DNA from: Polytrichum commune
Lineage: Eukaryota > Streptophyta > Polytrichopsida > Polytrichales > Polytrichaceae
Reading direction: 5' to 3'
Length of the DNA: 64,000 bases
Assembly: GCA_950295325.1 (NCBI GenBank)
Contig: OX485803.1
Coordinates: 25,482,001-25,546,000, forward strand
Positions 49,660-60,842 of the stretch are shown piece after piece. Position 1 is the first letter of the stretch; the number at the start of each line of letters is the position of its first letter. Below the pieces are notes generated by a model, which worked only from the letters and a program-made list of their open reading frames with translations, did not search any database and was not told where the DNA came from. The position numbers and the translations under genes were made by a program.

Positions 49660-52600
49660 GATATATAGTAGCCACATGGCACCTTCGAATCCACCTCTCT
49701 TACCTACCAAGTGATTCGGAGTGTCCATGAAATCGGTTTCGTCAACTTGGTTCCATCATACACATGCCATAACTATTAGGAATTATGCAACGCTATAATT
49801 GTTTACTACACATCTCATTTTTTAACTAACAAAGGTCGAATTGGTTGTTTGGACTTTATAAAACATTAACATCTTTACTTGGTAAAAATTTACATTAGCA
49901 GTGAAAAGATATAGAAATGTGTAATTCCGAATAGTAAGGGACACTGAACATCATATTCAATGTAGTGATAGTTCTATACCTAAGACAGAGCCTACACATC
50001 TTGTACAATACGTACATATTGATAATGAAAATGTACATATTGTCTGCCAGTGATCATCTAATATACGTACGTGACGGTTTTAGGTCACCTACAATTGAAA
50101 CTTGAAACTCTTCTACGTTTTGTATACGATGCTCAAACAATGCATTCTTTCATGTGTTAGAATCCTCTAACACAAGAAAATGTATAATTTTCTAGAATTG
50201 ATAAAATTATGCTCGATGCTTATTAGTTGGTTCTAAGAGTACTTACCTTGATGTTTATCTTCCTTGTTCTATTGTTTTATTGGTCTCATGTATAATAGGC
50301 ACATGGCACCGTCGAATCCACATATATCACCTACCAAGTGATGAGTGTCCATGAAATGGTGTCATCAACCTCTGTCGTGGATATGCCATAACCATAACCC
50401 AAAATCAATACCTATAAATTGTAAACAAAATGCACATATTCTTAATTGAAAATGTAAACTTTCTGACCATCTGATGCATGTAGATGGTTGTTTTAGGTCA
50501 CTTACAACTGAAATTTTAAAACCCTTGTAACTTTTATATACAAAGTTCAAACGATGTGCTCTTTAGTGCATTGGATTCCTCTTACTTGAATGAAAATATT
50601 CAATGTTTATGCAAGAAAGAAATGTACTTAGATTATGCAAGAAAGAAAGGTTAACCATATCTTGTTGTACGTAGTATGTGAGCAAATGGTGATTGAAGTC
50701 AAACTACTCCAAAGAAAGGATTGGATCAAACAACCCAATAGAGAATGGTGCACAAGGGCATGACAACCCATGAAGGAATTGTGCAAGGGAGTTAGACATC
50801 TCCCGATTGAAGATCTTTGTGTTGGAGTTAGAGAACTCCAACTAGAATAATGGATGAAAGAATTTAGTTGGAATAAGACAATTCCAACTAGAAGAATGGA
50901 TGAATGAACCCTCAAATTCGAATTAGACAAATCCAACTAGAAGAACGAATGATCGGATCAAGTTGGAATTAGACCATTCAAACTGGTGGATTGTGATTGA
51001 GCCAAAAGATAAAAGATTCATAGTAAATCCAAAAATAAAGCTATGAATACAAGACTTTTATTAGATGAGAAATAAAAAGTGAAAGTAGTGTTTTGGCATA
51101 AAAGGGAGCTCATGGGAGGAGAGAGGATTTTTGGTGTCTCCTATGGTCGGGTGGTTTGAGCCCATAACAATCACAATATTGTGATCAAGTTGTAAATATT
51201 TTTGTAATGTGAAATTTTTGAAAGCTCTCAACATTGGTGTCTCATGTGCATTCATTCTTGTGCTATTCTTGTGTAGAAGAGGAAGGGGACATCTTGATCT
51301 TGCAAAATAAAATACCCAAATTCCTTTCTACAATTATAGCATCTTCCCACTTACCTCCCTCTCTCATTCTCTTTATTATTGCTCTTATATGCAATTGCTA
51401 CACTAGCATCGTCAAATCCACCTCTATTACCTACCAAGCGAGTCAATGAATATGGTTCCATCGGAGGTCACTTTTTGGACTATACTACCAGGGATGGACA
51501 TGATTCCATCATTAACAGAAACCCGGGCACCACCCGGGCGGCTGAGAAATGGCAGGGCTACCTCCCGGGCAACTACAGGTTCTATTGGTCACAAGTTTGG
51601 GACCCACTGCGATCCGGTAAAGAAGCGGAATTCATCTGGTCAATTTGGCACAAGGCGGTTGCCGTCAACGAATGAAGGGCCCGCATCGCCCCGGCCTCCA
51701 TCTCTAAACAATGTATATTTTGCCTTCCTAATACTAGTGAGTCGGTCAAGCATAAATTATGGGATTGCATCCAAGCAAGAAGGGCATGGAGATGGGCCAC
51801 GTTCACCATGCACAAGCTATGCGGGGTGAGAACGGGAAACTACGATTGTTTCAATTGGAAACAAATCTTGTTCGGGGAAAGAATCCCTAAACGATATGGC
51901 AGAATGATTAAAGTTTGGCACCTACTTAGAGGGACTACACTTTGGACCATTTGGATCGAGCGTAATAATAGAGTGTTCAACCAAGAACAATGGCATGTGT
52001 CTAAAGTTAAGCAAAGAATTTGGGATGACCTTATCATTTACGCCAAGGCGGCGTGGAACTGGGTGCTCGAACACATCAAGATTAATAGCTTTTCAGCGGT
52101 GGTAATGCTTCAAGGTTTCGACAAAACTTGGGGGGCCAAGAATGTTTTATGTAGGAGAAGGAATTTACATATTGAGTGGAATTGGAAGAGACATAGTTGG
52201 TAGGTAGTGTTTGCCCCACCTCAGGGGCGGGGAAGTGGTTTGGGGGTTGTCCTTGGCACGTGGGTTGGGGGGGGGGGGGGGGCTGCTCCTTGGTTTGGTG
52301 GGGTCGGGGGGTTGTCCATGGCGGGGTTTGGCTCTTGGTTCCGTTTACGTGGCGGTGTCCCGCACCCGGGGGGCTTTCCGCCTCCCCCCCGTGATGGGTG
52401 CGGTTTTTTCTTTTGGTCTCAATTCATTTGGCGTTGGCTGGGTTGGCCTTCTGTCTCAAAAAAGAAAGAAAGAAAATGGTTCCATCAACTTCGTGCATGT
52501 GCTATAATTGTACCCAACTAACACCTATAAATCTTGTACAATATGTACATATTGATTGTGAAGATGTACAATGCTTGAACATTTGATGTAGGTGTTGTTT

Positions 52601-53130
52601 TTTTAGTGACCTTTAACTGAAACTTATAACTTTCACACACAATGTCCAAACGAGGCGTTCATTTTGTGTTAAAATCCTCTTGATCTTGCAAGATAGAAAC
52701 TGTATACATTCTATAGTTATATTATTATATAACATCCTCAACGCTTACCTATTGTGTCAGTTTCAAGAACATTCACCTTGCTAGTTGCCTTCCTCATTCT
52801 AATTTATTTCTCTAATACACAGTAGCCACATGGCACCTTTGAATCCACCTCTATTACTTACCAAGTGGTTAGATTGTTTTGAAAATGATTCCATAAACCT
52901 CCATTGTACATGTGTTGGAACTACACCCAAAACCAACACATAGAAATCTTGTACAATATGTACATATGAATGACAAAGATGCACACCATTCAAACATTTG
53001 AGATGGGTTTGATATAGGTGCTAGTTTTAGGACACCTACAACCGAAACTCGAAAACCTTACAACTTTTACATACAATGTCCAAATGCATTCTTAAGTGCA
53101 CCGAAATCTTCTTCATCTTACAAAATAACA
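49660..53130 (+). repeat. Repeat family D, several copies in loose tandem
   Basis: Four copies share a head (AGCCACATGGCACC, then GAATCCACCTCTATTACCTA), a middle (TTGTACAATATGTACATATT) and a tail (GTTTTAGGTCACCTACAACT, then ATGTCCAAACGATGC). Copies start near 49667, 50295, 51390 (interrupted by the L1 insertion and resumed at 52476) and 52820. A fifth head lies near 55432. No coding capacity is apparent. Confidence 0.7.
51463..52475 (+). mobile_element. 5'-truncated L1-type LINE
   Basis: A 1013-bp insertion flanked by the exact 11-bp duplication ATGGTTCCATC (51452-51462 and 52476-52486). Only the C-terminus of the LINE ORF2 remains. The frame reads ...RFYWSQVWDPL, FIWSIWHKAVAVNE, then a stop at 51675 where a tryptophan codon is expected. 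Across a frame change it continues CIFCLPNTSESVKHKLWDC (zf-RVT zinc motif C-x2-C...H-x4-C), LRGTTLWTIWIERNNRVFN and WNWKRHSW at 52203. The G-rich 3' UTR (G15 near 52269) ends in an A-rich tail, AAAAAAGAAAGAAAGAAAA. This is a dead copy typical of plant L1. Confidence 0.88.
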
Positions 53131-53352
53131 AAGATATAAAATCAGTTGCCTATTATGTTGCTTTTAGGAATACTTACCTTGCTACTTACCTCCCTCAAAC
53201 CACTCGCTTTTCAATTACTCTCATCTATAAGGTAGAAATTCCCAAACTGGTTAACCACCCTCTACCCGTGCACTAGATCGCCGTCATAATAGTGAAGTGC
53301 CATTTCTGATACTGATCATGGCGAGGCGGCAACTTCAATGCGTGTACACTTA

Positions 53353-53696
53353 GGGCCAAGTTCCATATGCCGGTCCAGGTCCGTTTTTATTAAAATAAAT
53401 GGGTGGGCCGGTGAAAAGAGGGTGGTGCCATGTGCCCATCCTTCTCACCCAAGGACCGGTACCCCACATGGATGGGTGTCCCACATTTTGTGTCGTGCAA
53501 GAACGGGTGCCAAAGGAGCAGCGGTCCTAACGGTCACAAGAAGGACATGTGCCGGTTAGAAAGCTCCGGTGACCGGATCGTCCGGTCACCTAGGGTACAC
53601 CCTTGGATACTAAAGGCCACTTTGTTCTTCAAGTCCTTTCTTTTGAGGAGTACTCCTAGGGAACGTGTATTCTATAATGTTTTTAGAATCAAGATC

Positions 53697-53727
<31 letters not shown>

Positions 53728-55121
53728 CCTATCTATATGGGGCGTTAGACATTGCGCCCACGCTTGGATATCATCAACAAAAATGGTTGATGGATCACTC
53801 TGCTCATATTAGATGGTACCTAATACTACGTGGGCTCATCAAACAACGCTTTTTAGCTTTCATTCATTCAGGATTTGGCCCAAATTGTTTGGCAGATTCC
53901 CACTTGTTATGCACCCGTTTGCCAATTTGTTTTCATTTTGACTCAAAAACAACGTTCAACTTGCATGTGTTAAGCACATCACTAGCATTCATTCTGAGCC
54001 AAGATCATATCTAACTATCTATCTATCTATAAGGCAAACGAACCAAAGGAAACACTCATGAAATATTTAAAAGACTATTTTGGTATCATTTAGGTGTCAC
54101 AGTTAAGTTTTATTAAAACAAACACATGATTATTTCACTTTATGTAGTGGTTACATTGACAATTAGATTATCAATTAGGGGTATAAACTTAAAAAATCTC
54201 TATGTATCAGTACATGCAATGTTGACAGCCACTTGCCTCACTCTAATTACCTGAACAACAATCCTGCAGTGAGTAGGCCATTTACTTACCAAAACCGGGG
54301 GCACTTGGGTATAGTCCATATTCAAGCATTTAATTTTAGAAAATTAGTGTAACTTGAAATTTACAATGTAGTCAACATTAATCAAAATTGTTGACATTCT
54401 TAGATTAATTATGATTTTAAATTAGGTTGTCCTGCTATAGTTTTTTACCCAATCTTGGCCAAAGTGATCAGAATATTCATGGATTGCCTCAATAAGCTAA
54501 ACCACATATTGATAATCACGTGAGGAATCTCTCCTCTATAATGATTCAATTCTTCTACGAGGCAAACCCTAAACCATGTAAACACATGTTATTTTTGCAA
54601 ATCTATTAACGCAAAAATAATGAACTATGTGTTTTTACTTTAGATTCATTCTAGACTACCATTATCTTAATTCTAGTCAATATGTACTAATGATGGCCCA
54701 TGTTACATGTCGGGTTTAATAAAAAAAAATGTATAAAAAATCACTTATAAACAATGTACAATGACGATTTCAACTAAAATAATAATACTATATATATAAA
54801 CATTTACATATTTCCATAGATGATAGTAGTACCAACCTACGCATATCAACAACACATAATTTGGAATTCATTCAATAAATGTATGGAAATTGATGTGCAA
54901 ATCAAATATGAAAAGTTAAATGATGATGACCTCCATTGCCAGTGACCTTCATAAAGTGTCATGTCTTATCACTCACCAAATTTAGTTAGAAAGTAGGAAA
55001 TCGAAATAAACCAGCACCCCACATAGAAGTACCCCTCCATAAAATGGGTGACATCACCCATTTTTGGGATGATGTCACTCATTTAAAGAACGGACTGAGA
55101 CCGGCACATGGAACTTGGCCC
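53353..55121. mobile_element. Harbinger-like non-autonomous DNA transposon, 1.77 kb
   Basis: TTA target duplications (53350-53352 and 55122-55124) flank inverted ends GGGCCAAGTTCCATATGCCG and its complement CGGCACATGGAACTTGGCCC, with similarity continuing through GGTCC...GTCCGTT. A TTA duplication plus a GG(G/C)C start is the PIF/Harbinger pattern. Inside are TATC runs (53699-53735 and 54012-54031) and a 194-residue frame at 53430-54014 without recognisable transposase motifs. Confidence 0.7.
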
Positions 55122-55525
55122 TTAGTGTAGCTAATGGGAGTCAAGTTTTAATGTACTCATGAGGTAACTGATTTAGGTGATGTTATGTATGGAAATGCGG
55201 ATTATTGTGTTTGGTGTAGGGAGAATGTAGTGAACAAGTAGGGGGCTTGACAACTTTCCACTTTGAAAAATTATAGAATTTTTTTGTGCAGGACAAAAAA
55301 ATATGAAACAACTTGTATTCTTCGTGCATCCTTCTCGTTTATCTTGAAGAATTATCTCATGGTTGTAAAACTATATCTTCAATGCCAATCACCTTATTTT
55401 TTTCACGGGTTATGGTATTTCTACCTTAGTAGCCACACATGGCACCTTTGAATCCACCTCTACTACTACCAAGGGATTCGGAGTGTTGATGAAAACGGCT
55501 CCGTCAACCTCGTGCATGTGCCACA

Positions 55526-57031
55526 ATAAGATTGCCAAACAACAACACAAACTACTACAAGTAGAGTAGTATGAAAGTGAGCTAGACTAGGTTCAAGGTT
55601 GCTATCACACGTTTTAGTACATCCCCCCTTCAACGTTGGCATATTCCTCTCTCCACAAGGCACATGCTTTTCGCATGAAGGAGCCACCTCGTAACCGAGC
55701 AAGTTCAAATGGCCTTTTCCTTTTACCTCGCTTACCTTGCAACTTGCCCAAGGAAAGCTTGGTACTCATTCAAGTTATTGGTAGTGGATGAAGTGTGGCA
55801 CAAGATGCGGTCTCTAGTTTTCACTTCCAAGTGCATGTACCCGGAAAGCACGGGGTGCGAAAAACCGACACTTTAAGTTCCGAGCATATCTAATGCTACG
55901 AGATTGAAGAACGTTTAAGCGGTTTTTGTTAGCAAGTGACATGGGATTCTAACACATCGAAGCGTGTTTAATTTGATTTTTGTGTGTAAAAGTTACAATG
56001 GTTCAATATTTTTTTTATTGATAGGGACCCAAAATCAGCAGGGAGATGTGGTTTGAAGGTGGTGGACATTCTCATAATTGATGTGTATTGATTGTGCAAG
56101 GATTCATGGGGTTGGTTTTAGCATCGTCTATCTTAAAGGCCTCTCTTCACTTGACGGGGGGTTTAGTGCTTATGGGACTTTTTGTTAGTTGCTTTTCACA
56201 TCTATACATGATATTACATCTGAGCCCACATGGTGTATGACGTGGTTGCCTTAATATTGCGGATATTAAGTCTAAATTTATTGAACCACTTGAGGTGGAC
56301 GAGGTCGCCTCTTGGTATTTCGAAGCTACTTAGTAAGTGGAGAAGTTTGCCATGATTGGCCCAAGAACTTCCACAAAGGGTTTTAGCTAAGGTTGCCCAC
56401 ACAACACCATTAGCAAAGAATGGCAACTCCAAAAAACTTGGTAGATTGGTGGCAACGTTTCCTGATATGTTAATAACTTTTTATGGTGATTTTTTTTACA
56501 AAACAAATCCACCCACTACAAGGGTGATGGAAGAAGAAATGACTCGGTAGACAAATCATAGATAAATCTCTTGAAGCGGTTTATCCATTTATCCATCCAA
56601 GATGTCGTGTCCTCTAGTCTTCTAGGGCTTTTGAAATATGCCCATGTCATGATAATAAGTACACTAAACTTACGATTTAGCATGACATTAAGATTGGTGG
56701 GCCATAGTAATTAGAGTAAAAAGCACAAAAGTGGTAGCTTCGTGACACAACCATCTAACATGAAATGATAAAAGTGACAAGTTTAGGTGTCATTAGGATC
56801 ATTTCATGGTAGATGGTTGTGTCATTTGGGTGTCATTTAGTTACCAACATTTGTACTAATGAGTGATTTTTGTAACTTGTCATGTAGCACCAAATGTCCC
56901 CTCTAAGAGGTTGCCACCCAAAGATTGTAAGACAATTAGCATAGGTCGATGATGAATAGTGTGGCCCATACTATATCAAGATAAAGTTTAGTGCAGTGTG
57001 TTGTTCATGCTAATTATGTTATAAGCTGTCA
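55526..57031. other. Intergenic, no gene seen
   Basis: AT-rich. A segment of about 70 bp at 56578-56650 (TTATCCATCCAAGATGTCGT, then TCTAGTCTTCTAGGGC) is repeated at 57464-57535, on the other side of a MITE. Confidence 0.45.
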
Positions 57032-57379
57032 AGGTAGATAATTCTTAAATGGCTACCTTTTCTGACTATTCCACTTCTCCTAGGACACGGAAAGTGCAAT
57101 TAGTACGAGATGGTTAGCAAATACAAATCGAGGCCATACCACTTTCTTCATGATTTTTTGGAGCTCCTATGAACATCTTGTTCATAATACAAAGGGAAGA
57201 TTCTTGTGCACATTAAATGGTCATATGAATCCCCCCCCAATTATGTTGACTACTGAATTGAAAATGACTATCATATTTGAACATGTATTCCAATCTCTTT
57301 TGAACACACCTAACCACATATATCACTCAAAAATGGGTGTCTGATTAAGATAAGTAACCGAATTAGGCACGTCTACCTT
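57032..57379 (+). mobile_element. MITE family C, full copy
   Basis: The termini AAGGTAGATAATTCTTAAAT and TTAGGCACGTCTACCTTA are inverted relatives. The interior matches 21045-21425 ('CACTTCTCCTAGGACACGGA', 'GGTCATATGAATCC'). Confidence 0.8.
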
Positions 57380-57399
57380 ATGGTGGTAAGTACGCAATT

Positions 57400-59168
57400 A
57401 CGAAACTGACCCGCTCTCCGCCCCTGCGTAACGGAAAAGAAACATGGATGAAAATAAGGAGGTTCATCCATCTATCCATCCAAGACGTCCTCGTCGTCTT
57501 CTAGTCTTCTAGGGCAATCGGAATATGCCCATGGTATGCAAGCACCCTCGCTCACTGCACTGGCAAGTTGCTCCGATATCCGCAAGCACAATTCCTTGCT
57601 TACTCTCTACCGTCGCTTTTTTCCGTATCGAACCTCGACATAAGACTCACTTGTCACGTTCCTCACCCACCAGCTGCGACAATTCTTGCGCAATTTGGTG
57701 CACTGTGGCGCTTATTTGAGCCGTTTTGGCTAACTATTGCTGATCCTCGTGTTTACACAAGGGTAGATTAGATGGATAGAGTGCTCTGAATCTCGTAACC
57801 CTTGCTCACCTCAACCCCTTGGTCTCCTCCTCCCTCTCTTTCTTTGTCTCTCTACTGCTCTTTCGTCTCAATCCTTGAATCACAGTTTGAATGGAACTCC
57901 AAAAGGAGCCGTTATAACGATACCTCTCTTTCCATGAGGATTGGGGTTCAATTGGCATCTGTTGTTCATCCAGGAGTGTGCACATGTGTGTGCCGTTGCT
58001 TCTTGGTGAATGGTCTCCATCTGGAGAAGCCGTTTTGGATGTGATTCTATGTGATACGAATTGCGTGGTGACGTGTTTCGTGATTTGTGAGCAAGCGAGG
58101 GTTTCCAATCACGGCAAGGGTCATTGAGTAGCTGCTTCCAAGGATTGTTTTAGGATTCTTCCAAGATTAGGGATTGAGGGCTCTTTTGTCTTGGAAGTGG
58201 AGACGCTGTTGGTGGATGTTAACCCCATTCGAAGACCCCTTTGTTCTCTTCGTTGAGTGCGTGTCACCCCAGGGTTACGACTTATCTTCATCAGCATACT
58301 GCGCTACATCAGCATATTGGAGGCCATGGATTTGCAGACACCCTTGTTCATTCTCGTGAGAAAAGTCAACTAATAGCGTATGTCCTGCCCAGTCGACCTG
58401 CGCATGTTGTCGAAGCGGAGGGTTACTTGGTTATTGGTTAGGCTGCCGAATTCAATGACTGCTAGTTTCTTGAAAAATACATGTTTCTGAAGAGGAAGAT
58501 TTCTTCGGTTTGTCAGAGCTGGACATCCGCGAGCTCTTCAGTCGTCGTACGTCTCTATCCCGTGGTTCCTCTTTAATCAACATCTTTTTGTGATTTTCTT
58601 GTAGCTTAAACCCTGACATTGCTCATGCCTAGAACTGATGGGTTTTATCCATACGGGATCTGTTTTGTTAAGTTGAGAAGCCTGTGATATGTTAATCTTT
58701 CTAATGGGCGTAGCAAGAGGATAATTTCCCTTTTAATTGTCGGTTAGAATGTCGTAATGGATGAATATTCAATAGATTAATGCAAAGAATGAGAAGTGCG
58801 GCGTACTAAGAAGACAGAGGGGTTTATGAGATAATGTGACTACTGCACGAAAAGGGTTTGGGGCTTTAAAAACCTAGCGATACTAGTACAGGTGGGTAAC
58901 GTTGGAATTGGGAAGTTATGGGGATGTGTGGGTGTGGCACCATACCTTGCACTTGAATTCAAAGTCTGTTGGTAGTTTCTTGAGGACTTGATCAGGTATA
59001 GAGAGTCTTTTGCGCTCCATGGGGTATTAGTGCTCAGAATGAGTTGTGAGCTTACGCCGTCTTTGGTTTTTGTCTTGATTTTGCAGGTTTTGCAGGTTTA
59101 AGCTGGAGGGTATCACATGATTTGTTCCATTTTTACCAAGAAAGCTACCGTCCTCTCATCCTGGTAGG
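57400..59168 (+). promoter_or_regulatory. Promoter and 5' leader of the KGLK-repeat protein gene
   Basis: GC content rises from about 57400. A leader intron is likely: acceptor-like TTGATTTTGCAG near 59086 (repeated as TTTTGCAG at 59095) lies about 75 bp before the start codon, and a donor may lie near 58547 (GTC/GTACGT). Small frames here (for example 57802-58108 on both strands) have no support. Confidence 0.4.
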
Positions 59169-60842
59169 ATGGGGCCCTTTGGGGCCTCGCATTACTCTTT
59201 GAGCTTCTTCATACCGTTCCATCCCAAATTACCCCCTTCTGATGATGGAGCTGTTCCTCCCCAAGCTGCCTCTCTGAGTGATGCATGGAAGGGACTTGGT
59301 CTGACGTATATTTTGCTCAAAGGGTTGAAGAAAACAAGCAAGACCTTGAAGCTGATCAGAGATTCTGCAGATGCATATGGGAATAATAACGCCAGAGGCA
59401 CCAGTGGTAGTTCTGGGTCTGACAAGGGAGTGGGTCGAAGCATTTCTATCAAGAACCCTGTGGGTGTTCGGCCAGTTGCAAGCCCAAATAGTGCTGGCTA
59501 TGGGTTGCGTCAGAAACCTCGGGGTTCTGGCCAGGTCTCAAGTCACACAAGAGCTTGCAAGACTGACACCTTTGAGATGGTCAGAGGAGAAAGAAAAGGT
59601 ATGTCAGCTGATTTGGAAGAAAGTGCAGCAGAACAGCATGCTGCTCGATCACAAGCCGAAAGGCGATTCTTGACGGAGAAGTCTCTCCGAGAATTTGGTT
59701 TAGGGCTTGAGGGTGTGGTGACAACAATTCAGGGATTGTCTCAACAGGTTGACTACAAGCATGAAATGAAGGAAATCATCACAGTCGTGAAGACAGCAGA
59801 TCGAGTGGTGGAGGGTGTCAGAGCTGCCAAGGGAGTCATTCAAACTTTCAGTTCCCCCTTTGGTGATGCCTTGCTTGGTCTTGGAGTGGGCAATGGAGTT
59901 GTTCTTGGGGTGAACACTGTCAAAATAGTTCTCAAGGGAGTGAAAATCTCGAAAGGTCTTGTGACTGTCACCAAGCTTTGCAAGAACAAGCAGACAGGGG
60001 CGATTGGGGCAGGTGCAGAGATGGCCATCAAGAGTAATGAGAATATCCTTGGCCAGCGGTTCAAGGTGATTGTGAAGGGGTTGAAAGCTTCTGAGGGCGC
60101 TGCAAATGTGGTCTCCATATCCAAGGAGGTTGGCAAGACCTTAGCTGTGTTGGACAAGGCTGAATTCTTCACCTGGAGTGTGATGATGAAAGGTTTGAAG
60201 TTCACAAAGAGCGCAATCCGGGTGCTGGAGCCTCTTGGTAATATACCTTTGATTAGTGCAGTCGGTAAGGGCATACTTGAAATCAAAGGTGCGGTCGAAG
60301 GGGTGGGTATGGTTGTGAAAGCCGTCGTCCTTTCCAAAGAGCTCTATGTGGTTATTCTCAAGGGAGTTGGCCTTTCAAAGGGAGGCATGGCAGCATTCAA
60401 TGAATTCAAACGCAGGTCTACCATTTTTAAGGGTCCCCAAACTCCCCAAAGTCCGGCACAATCTGTTGAAGTTGAAATCGAGAAGGAAGAACAGTATTCA
60501 CAGAGATCGAGAGTGAGCTACAGTGATCAAATCCGCCTGTGCAAGTCTGGTTCTCCTTTGATGGTTATGTCTTCCATCAGAGCCAATTCAGTCTCCAGTG
60601 GGTGGGGAATTCACCACATCTTCTCCAATGATAGGAGTGTGGATGTGGACATGGATTTTTCCAGTGGATCGGATTCTTTTTGCACTGTCCAAGCTGTAGC
60701 CTCCTCCTCACCCCCCTTCCCAGTTTTGTCTCTGGCTGGTTGTTTATACTTGAACTCCTCTGTAGATTCTAGTGATCTGAGTCAGTTTAGGCTGTACAGT
60801 AACGGTGGTTGTGTCTTAAGACCTTGGGAACCTTCCTTTTGA
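59169..60842 (+). CDS. Uncharacterised 557-aa protein with recurring KG(L/V)K motifs
   Basis: I do not recognise this family. The coding region is one open exon with host-like codon use, unlike the A/C-rich retrotransposon. A motif of about 13 residues, two to three hydrophobics then K-G-(L/V)-(K/G)-x-(S/T)-(K/E), recurs at residues 51 (LLKGLKKTSK), 256 (VLKGVKISKG), 303 (IVKGLKASEG), 341 (MMKGLKFTKS) and 398 (ILKGVGLSKG), with a weaker one at 215 (VEGVRAAKG); spacing is 38-57 residues. Residues 75-165 are polar and low-complexity, about 165-410 form the Gly/Val/Lys repeat region, and 415-557 are Ser-rich with an acidic patch (VDVDMDFSSGSD). No signal peptide or clean membrane span is visible; segments such as LLGLGVGNGVVLGV are only moderately hydrophobic. 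The repeats could be amphipathic helices binding membranes or a partner. The start is the first ATG of the frame; an upstream leader intron is likely. Confidence 0.75.
   Translation: MGPFGASHYSLSFFIPFHPKLPPSDDGAVPPQAASLSDAWKGLGLTYILLKGLKKTSKTLKLIRDSADAYGNNNARGTSGSSGSDKGVGRSISIKNPVGVRPVASPNSAGYGLRQKPRGSGQVSSHTRACKTDTFEMVRGERKGMSADLEESAAEQHAARSQAERRFLTEKSLREFGLGLEGVVTTIQGLSQQVDYKHEMKEIITVVKTADRVVEGVRAAKGVIQTFSSPFGDALLGLGVGNGVVLGVNTVKIVLKGVKISKGLVTVTKLCKNKQTGAIGAGAEMAIKSNENILGQRFKVIVKGLKASEGAANVVSISKEVGKTLAVLDKAEFFTWSVMMKGLKFTKSAIRVLEPLGNIPLISAVGKGILEIKGAVEGVGMVVKAVVLSKELYVVILKGVGLSKGGMAAFNEFKRRSTIFKGPQTPQSPAQSVEVEIEKEEQYSQRSRVSYSDQIRLCKSGSPLMVMSSIRANSVSSGWGIHHIFSNDRSVDVDMDFSSGSDSFCTVQAVASSSPPFPVLSLAGCLYLNSSVDSSDLSQFRLYSNGGCVLRPWEPSF

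Noticed and set aside
53430-54014. 194-residue frame as a possible transposase
   Set aside because: It includes the translated TATC microsatellite (SIYLSIYLSTYL) and has no DDE-type motif.
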